The notes below the pieces were generated by a model. The model saw only the letters and a program-made list of their open reading frames with translations, made no database searches and was not told the origin of the DNA. Of a stretch of DNA of 64,000 nucleotides, positions 1 through 11,850 are shown in pieces. Position 1 is the first letter of the stretch, and each line of letters opens with the position of its first letter. The stretch covers positions 1 through 64,000 of the forward strand of contig MU385969.1 in assembly GCA_022497145.1 (NCBI GenBank), written 5' to 3'. Source of the stretch: Rostrohypoxylon terebratum. Taxonomy: Eukaryota; Ascomycota; Sordariomycetes; Xylariales; Hypoxylaceae. Position numbers and translations under genes: made by a program.

Positions 1-491
1 ATAAAGGAAAAAGGCGGTGTTTTTCAACGCGTTCGTGTCGCGATTTTGAAGTGGATCGCACCTGGTATGTGCGCATACTGGTATGTTGGCTTACAACCTC
101 CAAAACGACTTACAATTCCACATCGTATATTTAACCGGCTAGAGCAATGCGTTAGGAGCAGGTGTGTTAGATAAAAGTTCCACTATGACAAGCGATACTC
201 TAGCTCTACCTACCTGGTAGGTACTTTAAACACCCTCATACGCTACTGCTACGTCGATATATATACAATTTTTCCTAGAAAAACACCACCTACTTCGGAT
301 CTAAGCAATATCATAATCAACACCATAACATTATGTATCCCCAATAATTCCACCGTGATCATTCTTTTAAGTACGGGCTAGTACCTATCTATGGAGGTAC
401 GTTCTAACCTGTTAGCCACATAGGCAGCTACATGAGGAAATCCATCGCCAGATTATTCTCGATGCCTTCAATTCATTTGCCATCATGGCCC
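1..491. other. Gene-free flank with a diverged dispersed repeat
   Basis: No gene is supported here. It is the 3' flank of the minus-strand NLR-like gene. Positions about 190-325 resemble 49440-49570: both contain an 'actctagctct' block, then a run ending in 'cgatatatata', then a 'tcggat' block. It is probably an old transposable-element relic. Confidence 0.5.
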
Positions 492-3400
492 TTACTTCGC
501 GAATTTCGTCGAAATCCTCGCTCCATTGCTCATCATACCGACCATCGGATATAACCGACCCTTGAATTTCTCTATTTCCACACCTAGATCGTATCCGCCG
601 TGGTTAATACGTTGATTCGCTTCAAAATCATCGAAAGCGCCTAATGGGTAGATAGGTATGTACTGACCAATATGTTTACCGTTCTTGGTGAAATGAGCAG
701 CCCCCTTTGTCTGGTCAATATGACATCCTATCTTGTCACCGCGCCGATAGGGTTCGATGGAGGCTATCTCATGTTCAGTATGGAAGATTTTGCCATTCTC
801 TCCGTGATAGCCCCATGATTGTGGCCCCCAGCCTGGCATCTTGTTTTCAGGTGCAAGCCTCGTTCCAAACCCAATACCAATTTTACTTATTGGACAAGCT
901 TGACGTTAGCTGTACTCAGGCGGACGCATTATTGCATAGTATATCGAAACGCGGGGGCGCTTACCTGTTCTCTCCTCCATCAAGAATCTCTATCTCAAAG
1001 CTGAACTTTCCTACCGGAGGAATTGGATGGTCTGCTAGTATCAAGTTTTGTTCAATACGTGGTTCTTCCCGATGAAGGGACAAATTCGAAGTTCCTTTCG
1101 GAGTGGAGAATGATAAGATCAAGGCAGCGTCGTCTTGTAAGGATATTCCACATGATGACTTTTTGATTTGCCAGCGTGAAGGCTGTTGGAAATGCAACCC
1201 GAGAATTTCAGGAGGCAAAATTGCTAAATGCCCCTGGGAAGCATAATAAAGCCACAAAAACGACCATCCGTGCTCATCTTCCTTAAACGCAAGCTCGGGG
1301 TGTAGAGTCAACACGCTGTGGATGATAGCAGGATCATCCGTCATGACCGCGGCGCGATGCAACTCGTCAGTCCCAAAACGTTTAACTATCTCCGGATTTT
1401 CAACTAACAGAAATCGGAGCATTTGGATTGGCACGTTTTGCTCCACGAGATCTCGAAGTAGCGTGTCCGCGGATTTGAATGGGATAACTGAGTCTAGTGT
1501 GAGTTTGGACTTTCCAAGAAACAGTTTAGCTATGTCGACATGTCCTTTCATAATCGCGATTTTCAATGGTGAGTCGCCCTTTTCATTTGTTTGGTTTATG
1601 TTGACATCCTCCCTAGCCAGCAGTATTGGAATAATCTTCGTACGGCCCTCTCTAGCCGCAATGAATAAAGGAGTTTCACCGGCATGGTTCTTGATGTCCA
1701 GCGACTGGCTAATATTCTCCAACATCTCCTGGATGAATTCATCGGAAATGTTGGACGAATTCAATGCTATATGAACTGGAGTCCCGGCAAACGTACTTGT
1801 TGCCAACGGGTTCGCTCCATTCTCTAGGAGTAGCCTAACCGTGCTCTCCACTTTGCAGCCATCACCCAAGGCAAAGGCAGGCGAAATGAGTGCTTTATGT
1901 ATGGGTGTGTCTCCACAGTGATCGGCAGCCTTGACATCCGCGTGAAAATCGTTTGACAATAATTCTACTAAAACCTCATCTCCACGCAATGCAGCGATGT
2001 AGATAGCAGTACGACCGAGATAGTTTTTGATGTTCAAATATGTCTCCCTCGCTTCGAGCAGACTTCGACATAATGCTGCGTCACCTGCCATCACTGCTTC
2101 ATGTAGAGGCGTGGATCCGTTAACGTCAATGGTTTCGGCATTGAGAATCTCTTTTCGAAGAAATTCAGAAACCTCAACATGGCCACCATTAGACGCGCTC
2201 CTGAACGCGCTTATACGTGTCTTATGGTCAAGCCATGATCCATGGAGTGAGATAAGATAGTTAAGGAAATCCATATTGCCTATGCTAGCTACTTCTTGGA
2301 AAGCCGAATGATAGTTTGTGCATCTTTGCTTTTCGTCATCGCTGCAATTTAGCAGCAACCTTGCGATCTCAGTTCGGCCTTTTCGGCAAGCAAGAAGAAG
2401 AGCTTGTGTTATCTCTTCCTTGAAAAATCCATGACTTTTCCTAAGTGGCTGAACGAGCCTTTCAACAATCTCGATAACTCCCTTTTCCACGACAAGATTC
2501 AGGATAGGTCCATACTCCAGGGTATTCCAAATATCGAAGCCATCCCTTAGTCTTAGTAATTCTTGAAGGTCTTCACGAACTTTGATAAAGCCACTCTCCG
2601 CATTGGAAGCATCTCCGGCCTTTTCAGCATCACTTGGGGATCGTATTGCCTCGAGGAAACTTCTTATTGTAGCAGCATTAACACAATCTTCTGAAACCGA
2701 ACTGTCGCCTTTGCTAGTTTCGATGTACACCTTGATTTTATCGACGAGGAAATGTGCCATGTCGAGTTTGTTGTGCTCCAAAGCAACTTGCAGAATATTC
2801 TTTGATAAAGAATTTGGATTTCGCAGGCTGTCGAGCAGGCTATCTTGACTTGTTTCGATGCCCAAGAGGATTTTCATGATTTCCATATTGCCGCATATTG
2901 CTGCTGAATGAAAAATGGTATTTCCATACAAATCCCTCCCGCTTATAGAATCTTTGGCGGATGCACCTAGTATTTCGAGTACTCTTTTCACCATGGCCAT
3001 ATTCCCTGATTCGATAGCCTCATAAAGAGCAGAGCGACCAAAAGAATCTTTGTGCAACGGCGCAGCTCCTTTTTGCAGAAGGAGCTCCATAGTGCCGATG
3101 TTACCACTCCTACAGGCTAGTAGAAACGGAGTTTGAGATTTCTTGTCGCAAATATCTAGTTCCGCCCCGCTGCGAAGAAGGATATCCGTGATATCGGTGA
3201 GCCCATATAGTGCTGCTATATGAAGAGGGCTCTGCCGATTTCTATCTCGGACATTAAGGGATACGTTGATCCGGACATGTTCTTCGCAGACTTTCCGGAC
3301 AACCTCGGGATCACCACTTCCAACAGCCACGTGAATTGGAAACCTCCCTTGTTTGTCCTTGAGCCTAATGCTTGACTTGGAGATTTTTGTCTCGGGCGTC

Positions 3401-6400
3401 GTAGACTTGGTTATAATCTTCCTCAATCGCAACAACTTGTCTACCATGCTGTAGTGTCCATTCAGAATGGCGATGTGTAAGGGCGTGTTATCATCTTCAT
3501 CTTGTAGAGACTCCAGTGCTACAAGACCTCCAGAAAGTATTTGCTCAATCACTACGCTACACCCTCGTTCAGCTGCGAGATGAAGAGGCGTTTTCCCTTC
3601 TTCACCCCGAAGCAATACTGCTTTATTGATGTCATCAGTTTGCATGTTTTTAAAAACTGCATCTATGATATCTTTGCACCCTACCGCTACAGCAGTGTGT
3701 AGGGCACTGTTTGCGTAGAGTTCAATGGTACTTTGTATATGGCCACGACTGAGAAGTTTTTTGACAACGTCCAATTGTTGCCATGCACATGCTAGAAGGA
3801 AAGGAGTGTCTCCAAATTCATCTTCAACACTGATGTCCATACCACGGCTTAGCAGTTCCTCTACAATAGAGGGGTGCCCAAGCTGGCTCGCCAAGTGAAG
3901 ACAAGTTATACCCGATCTATCTTTAGCATTGAAGTCGAATTTGGCAGCTAATAGACTGATAAATATCTCATAATATCCTGCTGCAGCCGCGAGATGCAGA
4001 GGAGTTTGACCATGAAAAACCTTATTCCCTGCTCTTGATTTCGATATAGGGTTTTGGTCAGATGATAGGAATTGGGTTATCAGCTTCTCTCGTCTATTGA
4101 GTACTGCTATGTGCAGCTTTAGTGGGGAGTCCGCAGAAAATTTCACAAGTAAGTTAACCATCTCGTCGATTCCATTTTCAATGGCCATTTCCAGTGCCAC
4201 AGACATAAAGGCGGGCCCGGGCGACCGCTTCATGAGAAGTGAATGCACAAGGTCCGTACAATTGAACCTGACCGCGTAGCAGAGGATATTTCCGTAAGCT
4301 GAATTGGAGTTTATCGCTTGGTAATGATCCAAAATTGGCCAATCTTCCTCTAAGAATGTAAGCGCCCTTTCGCAGAGTTGAAAAGAGATGTGTCCTTGAG
4401 CCAGACTGTAATGTTTTGCCCAGTACTTTTTGGCATACGTGACCAAGTGATGCTCGGCGCCTTCTTGCATCGTATGATGCCGCTGCTCTTGAACTACAAG
4501 CTCCAAAAGGTTAATGCATGCTTCCGCAAGTGTAGCATTATCGTAGAGAGAGTTGGCGCCGGTCAACCTAAGGAGGTAGTCCCGAAAGACATCATCAATC
4601 AGAGTAACTTCCCTGTTGTAGATAACAACAAGTCTTCCGAGCGTGTGGTGGAGTTCCGATTCAACATCTTTGGAGATTTTGCGTCTCAAAGCGACTAATG
4701 ATGTTGAGTTTGCTTCTCCAATCGCCAGTGCAACTGCTAGCTCGGTCAATTTGAGTGGACGATGCGCTAAAGCGATCCAAGATAGAGCAAGTCGAGACCA
4801 TTCCCATCGAGCCGCGGGTATCTTTTTCAGACAGTAGTCAAAGACCTCAGGTAATGAGAATGGGATGCAACGAAACTCAGTTTCTATTTCTGACCGAGTC
4901 AAATGTACCTGAAGGAGTCTCAGGAAAATAGAAACTGCTAGTGAATCGGTAGCATTATGGAGCCTGTTTTTAATAACGTCATGGAAGCCCTGATATTCCG
5001 GATTTGCTTCAATTAGTAGAGACATCTCTCTTTCAATGAAGGATCTCGTGCGATCTCCTGTATTCTCGGCATCGGCATTCGCGATAGGAATCCGCAAATC
5101 CAAGTTAATAAGCATGGGAATACCACTTCGGATTACTAGGTCTGATATATTTGAGCTAGTAATGACAAGTTTGAAGCTACATCCGTCCCTGGGAGATATG
5201 CTGGAGAACTCTTTTAGAAATTGATGTGTTATGTCATCACACTGATCGATCATGTGTATGAAGCAGACAATACGGCCCAATTCCGGTGATAGGAGCAAGG
5301 AGCGAAAGAGAGTCCACACCTGGTCAAATTTCCATGCCTCTTTTGTTCCCATCCTATCACACAACGTCTCTACTCGATTATATAGACGTGGATTTGACAT
5401 CAACAGCTGATGACTGAGAGAAGCCATCATGCTCTGCACAGAGCGATAGTTGTCGTCGCATTGTCGAAAAGAGAACTTGACAGCACTCATATCCATTGAG
5501 TTCTTATCGAGTTTCCGTTGTATAATAGACAACAAGGCATACAATTCAGATTCTAAAGAACCATGCAACCATAGAACTGCATTGTGACGTTCATGCCATT
5601 TGTGGTACTCGCTTGTTCCAAACAACCAGTGGTATGGTTCGGATTTGGTTACAGCCAATCGGGCGGCTCTAGTTGGGGGCCTCGCGAGACCAAGCTTCGA
5701 TAAGATGGTAATTAATTTCAATCGCGTCGTATCAGTTTCTGGAGCAAATTAGCTGAGTGTGGATTTCAATATTACGCGAGAGGTTCTTTATGGTGAACTC
5801 TCGTACCGCGTTGGATTGAAGACAAACCTGACGCTCTCACCATCAACTCCTCGGTCAATTGCATAAGCTTTTCTTTATTCTGAAAAGTGCCATTCATCAT
5901 GTGGTGCAGATTCCCTTCAATTTCCTCTATCTTCTCATTCTGCGAGTCCATGATAGAGATTTCTCTAGAGAATCCCTGCAGACGATAGGTTAGCGGCAGC
6001 TCTAAGAGGACGAAATAATTGAAAAGGCAGAGAAAGTTTGACTAACCAAGGAGTCCGGTGAATTCATAATGTTATATAAGTTCAAAACGCTAAATAATGA
6101 ACATACAGTCTGGAAACTTTGGTTGATTTCCATTATTCTGCTTGCTAAGGCTGCGACTACGTTCGGGAATGAGCAAGTGGCTACGTGAAGGTCCCTGAGA
6201 GCGAGCTTTGCTGCAATAATATCCCAAGACTCCAGATCTGAGACTCGATGAGGGGTCTCGGTGAATACCTTTATGAATATGACGATTAGTTGTGAATATT
6301 ATCAAGGTATATGCGTTATACTAACCAAAGCTAACGCCTTTCCAATTATCGGCGAATACCGCCCCCCGCGCAAAGCTATCAACAAGGCCTGCTAGTTGTT

Positions 6401-6909
6401 AATCATTTTCTAGGGCGGTTGTATCCGTAGGTAGGTACCTAGGTAATCGTCGTACCTGTTTAATTATAATGCCCCCGAGATCTTGCCCGATGAAAACAAT
6501 AGATGGTATCTAGCAAGAATTGAGTACTAATACCTGGTCAGTCGTGATGGTTGCGTTGGATACTTACACTATGCAGCTTCGACTTCACCCGTGCTAAGAG
6601 ATCAACAGCAACTTCGTCGATTCTTGAGGATAGCGCATCGTAGCTAGACTGTAGTCTGTATGTAATATTGATGGTCCTGTCTTTGCCGTAACACTCTAGA
6701 GCTAGCCCCCCTAAAGAGGCCGCTTTCTTGCTGTCGCCGGATGCCGCTTCCCTATCTCCATGACTTTGGTCAACCCCATGGACCGTAATAACACTGATGT
6801 GAGGGTTTCAGTTAGCACATGTCCTCAAATAACTTGGTAGAATATAGACATACTAGAACTCGCGATTCTTTCGCCGTAAGCAGGATAAGTCATCGTAAAG
6901 TGAACCCAT
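492..6909 (-). CDS. NLR-like protein: degenerate hydrolase head, degenerate NACHT, ankyrin repeats, C-terminal SPRY
   Basis: CDS complement(join(492..885,965..5738,5828..5975,6107..6268,6326..6388,6456..6509,6568..6793,6854..6909)), 1958 aa; all phases join and every intron is GT-AG. Residues about 16-190 follow the fungal alpha/beta-hydrolase (DUF676-like) head: VITVHG, then FIGQDLGG where GHSLGG is expected (Asp104 in place of the nucleophile), then TETPHRVS where GTPHRGS is expected. About 265-410 is NACHT-like, but the P-loop reads LHGSLESEL with no GK(S/T), and the Walker B region reads CFIHMIDQCDD. Ankyrin repeats fill about 815-1680. A SPRY domain ends the protein (KFSFEIEILDGG, then SWGYHGENGKIFH across the last intron). 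The start at 6909 has A at -3 and is the first in-frame ATG before the first exon. By family it should be a cytosolic STAND-type receptor; loss of the catalytic and nucleotide-binding residues points to a pseudoenzyme sensor (inference). Confidence 0.82.
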
Positions 6910-7493
6910 TTCTTGATAGTTCGCATTCGCTGTCTTAGTACAAAGCAAAACAATCCTAGAATGGGGCCCCTGAACTAGAATATTGCAAAAGATCATCCAT
7001 GAACAAATTTGAAATAGAATTCCGATATTTCAATGGGCACCTGGTACTAGCTGTTAGGAGATCTATGCAATGGGAAAACGCATGCACGTACACGTATTCA
7101 AACCGGTTTCATAGGAGCGTTGTCATGTCCAATCGCGGCACCGGCTTTTGATACGAAAGACCAACAGTAGCATTGGCTACGACGCTGATTGACAAAATAC
7201 CTACCTAATATTAGGCATCATGTGTTGATGATCGGCTGCCGTGCCTCTAGGTTAAAGTCATTAGAAATTAAGGCATAACTTAATGTTAGCCCTTTATATG
7301 TAGCCTGCATCATTTGAATAGTCTTGCTTGTCCAATACATACTCAGGTACCTACCTAGGTATGCGTCTTGTTATGTAAGGAACTTTCGTACAACGTGATT
7401 GATGCATTGCTTGTTATTCCCCGCTACAATTGAAGCGCACCGCCGAAGGCAAGAGGCCATCACAAGTCAATGGCAGTACCCAATAGATACCAA
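6910..7493. other. Intergenic: promoter side of the NLR-like gene
   Basis: No ORF of interest is seen. It contains palindromic CTACCTAGGTA-type words near 7200 and 7350. It should include the minus-strand promoter of the gene starting at 6909 and the 3' flank of the pseudogene ending at 7494. Confidence 0.4.
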
Positions 7494-8539
7494 CTAATAC
7501 ATCAAGAAATCACCAACAAGTTGCATGAACCGCTCCCTATCCTCCTACATAGACGTATGACTTGAGTTCTCAAGCGTTACCCACTTGACCTTATTGATAG
7601 TCTTGAAGAAGGGTTCAACCACGAAGTCCATGACCTCGTCATGCCTTCCATTTAGGAGCAACGTCTCGGCTTTGATGTTATGCGCGTCCTTCCATCCCTC
7701 CCAATCCTTAAGCGAACCAACGGTGTCAAACTCGGAGTGCCCTTGCCTATGTCGTGTTAGTTGCACATTCAATCGCCTACAACAACCCTACGCACGGCAA
7801 AGAAGCCAAAGTGAAAAAATTCCAATTAACAAGGAGCAAACATAAAGCAGACGATAGATACTCACATCGTTACATACGCCGTCGAATTATCCCTAACATT
7901 CTTAAACGTTTTTTGAATCGGCTTCGGCAACAGGTCCAGCTTACACATAAACCTCCTTATAAAAACCAACGCCGCGCCCTTAAACTCCGCGCTCTTATGA
8001 TCGCCCTTCGTATTGCACTCCTTTAACATGCGCCCAACATCCTCGGGCAGCTCCGCAAGCCGTATTTTGCAAGCCTGCTTATACAACGGCATACTAGCCG
8101 GCGCCCCACTAAGCACCAACCTCCTCAACCCCCTCGGCCGCCTCGCCGCATACGCGCTGCCTAGCATCCCGCCCCAGCTCTGTCCCAAGACGTGGAACCC
8201 AGAGTCCCGGACCCCTAGGTGGTCGACGAACTCGTCGAGCTGCTTAATGAACAAATCAAACGTCCAAAACGCCTCGTCGCCGACTTTCTCGCGTAAATGC
8301 GTCGACCGCCCGTATCCGATCTAATCATACAGGACAAGCGGGATGCCGCGTTAGGAAGTGAAATCGAAGAGCAATTCTAGGTAGTCGTGGCCGGACCCGG
8401 GGCCCCCGTGCAAAGCGATGAGGGGCGGTGTGGAGGGGGGGAGGGAGCCAACGATCTTATACCATGTCTTGCACGGCTTCCCCGCGCCGGGGGCGTCGAA
8501 GGGGATCTCGGACTCGGCGGTGGGGAGCGGTGAAGACAT
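7494..8539 (-). pseudogene. Proline iminopeptidase-like (S33) alpha/beta hydrolase, three in-frame stops
   Basis: Two exons, complement(7494..7746 and 7866..8539), with a clean intron 7747-7865 (GTGAGT donor, CTAAC branch, TAG acceptor). The HGGPGSGHDY motif at the N-terminus and the GQSWGGMLG nucleophile elbow identify a peptidase S33/proline iminopeptidase relative. In-frame stops interrupt conserved text: TAA after FDFTS, TAG inside LVLYD-IGYGRS (family DQIG), and TAG after NSSHTSM where family members have a Trp (W-E-x-R-E-R-F). Coding similarity continues past each stop to LVGDFL and a normal terminator. CAA/CAG to TAA/TAG and TGG to TAG are all C:G to T:A changes in a CpA/TpG context. 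Once a cytosolic peptidase; now very likely inactive. Confidence 0.85.
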
Positions 8540-9330
8540 CCTTGGACGCTAGACGGTTTTTGCGGCTTGTAGGGCTGAGGTCTGGGCGCTGGGAAAATAG
8601 GGGGTTGGGGATTGTTGAGTGGTTCGTGGTTGGACTAAACTAGAAGACGATTTGGGGAAGGACGAGGAAGAAAGGCGGTAGTTATCACGTGGGGAAGCAA
8701 GGTGAGACGATGCGCTGGAGGAGCCGGAGTTAGGTAAGGTATCCCTGCATTGGCTATCGGCTCCGTCGTAGCTAGTGTGCGAAGCGCTATCTCTCTACTT
8801 TCTTTCACGGGGACTCGAGGTTCTGGCGGTTCGAGAGGCTCACGCAGCAATAAGTCGAACGCGCTACCACCTACCCAGGGTCAGACCGCCAACGACCCCC
8901 TCCAGAAGATTTCTGAATCTGAAAGCTTGACTGAGCGGAGCAGCGGAGCTAGTTGAGAGCCTGGGGTGAATAAGACGGTTACGATCGAGATGAATAGATA
9001 GAATGGGACCATAAATGACAAGTATGGAACTAAAGCGTTGGAAGTGGTTTGAGTTTTCGAGTTTGATCAGTCAATAGGATTTTTTGATAAATTGCAAATG
9101 ATAGGTACCTTGAGGTAAGCATGATCATCCATGGAGTTTAAGATATGTATGTTACCGAATCTATAGTGTGCTAGTAGTGTACTTGATTGAAATTACAGTT
9201 GGTCTTTCGCCATAAACTCTACATGAGGGCGGGATAAATTTCAGACATTCTGGACAAGGCAGTGGAGTTACTGTGTCCCTTGCGTGCCCTAGCTAATATA
9301 TATGCTTCCGAGCAATACCCAACACCCCAC
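8540..9330. other. Intergenic, no supported gene
   Basis: Short open frames in several registers between 8630 and 8960 show no recognisable motif and no splice structure. The rest is anonymous sequence. It holds the promoter side of the hydrolase pseudogene and the 3' flank of the oxidoreductase ending at 9331. Confidence 0.4.
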
Positions 9331-10384
9331 CTAAGCAGGCTTCTCCTGCATCGCCTCACTTAGACTCTTCTGTCCATACATACCAGCTTGGACGTGACTA
9401 GCCACGCCCGCAGCGCTATTCGCTCCGCAATTGACAGCATTCGGGGTCGTCTTCAAGAATGACGAATTATCTCCGGCCGCAAAGCAGCCATTTAAGGTCG
9501 TCTCACCGAATGGAGGACTTACCTTTAAGTCACCCTGCGGTGTAATCTCGAGGCCTAGCTGCTTGGCCAAAAAGTCGCTCTTGAGTTTGCTGAGGGGTTT
9601 GTGGCCGAGGAAAGCTTCATCCTTGGTAGTACCATCTTCGAAGGTGATTGTAATGCCGAGTTGGTTCGGCCCGAGAGCGAACTTCGTAATGCGGCGATTG
9701 TCAACGGTAAAAGGCGCAGTTGGGCCAATTGCCGCTTTGAAGTCGTCGACCTTAGAGATATCACCGTTCGTATAGATGGTGACATATTTGGTGAACCGGG
9801 CTGCATTTCGGGTAACGTGGAGGGCAATCGGAATCGGGGCGACATCGTTGATGGCTAGAACACCGAAAGATTCGCTTCCACGCTGTTCATAGCCATGACA
9901 AAATAGGCAATGGAATCTTTATAGCTATATATCAGTGGTCTTCAGAGATCAAATGACATATTTACCTACATCGTCCCCAACACTCGTCAAATCCGGGTAT
10001 GTCTAGAGGCACGTCGATAACGCCACTTGCAAGAACCAAACTTCTACCCTTCCATACCTTACCATTCTCATCAGTAACTTCGAATAGCCCGTCGTCGTTC
10101 TTCTTAGCTTTCTCTATCTTCAAATCCTCGTAGAATATTGTCTCGTACCCTTCGAGTGTATTTACTCTGGATATGTCGCGGAACTCTATGGGATTCTTGC
10201 CATCCCAGGTAGGTAGCATATGAAAGTGTGCGGTGCGCTCGTTTCGATACGAGTTTGAGTCAAACACTATAGCGGTATGCACATTGCGGGCAATGGAGAC
10301 CGCTGAAGTCAACCCAGTAGGCCCCCCGCCAATGATTAGGACGTCAACGAGATCGGGAGTAGGGGCTTTCGCGCGGGGCGGCAT
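9331..10384 (-). CDS. Thioredoxin-reductase-like FAD/NAD(P) oxidoreductase
   Basis: CDS complement(join(9331..9916,9966..10384)), 334 aa, with a 49-nt intron (GTAAAT ... ATAAAG). An N-terminal FAD-binding loop IIGGGPTGLTSA lies at about residues 16-27. The redox pair is CLFC (C143, C146) followed by HGYE, and the C-terminal FAD signature is GCFAAGD. Length and motif order match fungal thioredoxin-reductase-like enzymes, the family that includes dithiol oxidases such as GliT. The protein is soluble with no signal peptide. Family members either reduce a partner or oxidise a small-molecule dithiol; the sequence cannot decide which. A decayed relative lies at 10626-11076 on the other strand. The start ATG at 10384 opens MPPRAKAPTPDL, a few residues before the FAD fold. 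Confidence 0.9.
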
Positions 10385-10625
10385 TTCGAGTTTTCGTAAT
10401 TATAGAGACTCTTAGAACAATATTCTATCTTTTATATAAGGAAAATTAAGAGACAACCATACAGATCAGAATATCAGCCTTTTGATTCTTTGTCTGCAAC
10501 GTGTTTGCCTTTGCGTCATCTGCATGAGTACTAGGTATGTAGGGCTACAAAGCCGGCTTCCGGTTACCCCTGCACACCGGTCGCCGAAAAAGCGGTACCT
10601 AACAGCGCCTTACCAGTCGCCTTGA

Positions 10626-11076
10626 CTCCCATACCATGTCTCGATGTTAGTAGAGGACGCACAGAAATTTGCTGACAAAGTGACCATCTACGCAAATGGG
10701 AACGCGGAGCTGGGAGAAGGCATACAAAACATCCTGTTAGCTCGAGGGGATAAGAACATCTGAGTTATTGACCGCCAAATCACACGATTAAGCAAAGACC
10801 CTGAGATCTCGGGCATCCGAATTGAATTAGATCACGACGCGACAGAGACAGAAAGCATCGTCGTCCATCAGCCGGACACGAGGGTAGATCCGGGGATCGT
10901 GAAGCAATTGCAATTAGAAACCAATGATAGAGGTGACATAGTCACTAAAATGCCGTTTTATCTGGCTAACATCTAACGTTCCAGGGATATTTGCCGCTAG
11001 CGACTGCGCAAGTCCTATCAAGATGATACCAAATACCATTGCGCGAGAGTTACCGAGGAGAGTCACTACTAGGTAA
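10626..11076 (+). pseudogene. 3' remnant of a second thioredoxin-reductase-like gene
   Basis: Translation from 10626 gives an interpretable C-terminal half: VEDAQKFADKVTIYANG, a variable middle with an in-frame TGA at 10761-10763, then DRGDIVTKMP, a stop-containing decayed intron-like stretch, then GIFAASDCASPIK (the FAD-binding C-terminal motif) and a stop at 11074-11076. The FAD-binding N-terminus and CxxC half are absent. This fits the same family as the intact gene at 9331-10384, lying on the opposite strand. No function is expected. Confidence 0.65.
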
Positions 11077-11518
11077 GCATGAAATTAATCGACTGAAGGA
11101 TAGAAAACAATTTTGGCAGTGGAAGACTTAGGACTTAGGTACGAAATTGAGAGATCTTTGACGGATTGAAATGAAAGGGTGGTATGCGAAGTCTTACGCG
11201 TTGGTAGTGGAGGAGTCAAGGCCGTAAGAATCCATTCCAACTATTTTGCGCCGCGTGGCGTTTTTCAGTGCTTTAAATGCCTAAATTCCATCAGTATCCA
11301 GGGCTTTATCCACTAAAAAATAATGAGCAAATCGCTAATGGCCCTAAATTTAATATAGGGTTTACTTGGTCACGCATTAACTAAAAGCCATCTCACTGAT
11401 CCATAAATGGGTAAGACTTTTAACCAAGCCTTTCGCAACTATCTCCCATATTTATGAATGATTGCTCAACCGTCCGAATAACCAGTAACCTTAAATCTAC
11501 GGCAAGAAAGTCTTACGG
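11077..11518. other. Intergenic between two remnants
   Basis: No coding or structural feature is recognised between the oxidoreductase remnant and the MFS remnant. Confidence 0.35.
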
Positions 11519-11850
11519 CTACACGTCCAGGCTCGCGACCACGTACGCGTTTGCGATCCAGACATAATCACCTCCGCCACCTATCGCGCGAATATGGCAG
11601 GGAGAGCGGTTAAGACGACGGTATTGTCGACGGCAGCCGCAAATGTTACGAGGCAAAGGAAGACATAGATCAGCCAGAAACGCCAGCCTGGCTTGAAAGT
11701 GGGTGGGGTTTTCAGAGGGTCTGCATCGGCGGCAACGTCAACAGTAAGATCGCTGGTAATGTTGATGTTGGTGTTGGTGTTGGTGTTGGTATTCATTCTA
11801 TCGTTTCCTTTGTCAATTTTGGCAAGGGGGTACGTGTTGTTGGTAGCCAT
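11519..11850 (-). pseudogene. Truncated MFS transporter N-terminus with frameshift
   Basis: An ATG at 11850 opens a cytosolic N-tail with an Asn-Thr run (NTNTNTNT, from a GTTGGT-type microsatellite near 11760-11795), then a first transmembrane helix WLIYVFLCLVTFAAAVD and TVVLTALPAI, the usual start of drug:H+ antiporter MFS proteins. After ALPAIFAR a stop appears, but shifting frame restores GGGGDYVWIANAYVVASL, the expected continuation into helix 2. It then stops at 11519-11521. Roughly 80% of a transporter is missing. Non-functional remnant. Confidence 0.65.

Noticed and set aside
8635..8956. Open frames on both strands upstream of the hydrolase pseudogene
   Set aside because: Ser/Gly/Arg-rich text with no homology pattern and no splice continuity to neighbours.
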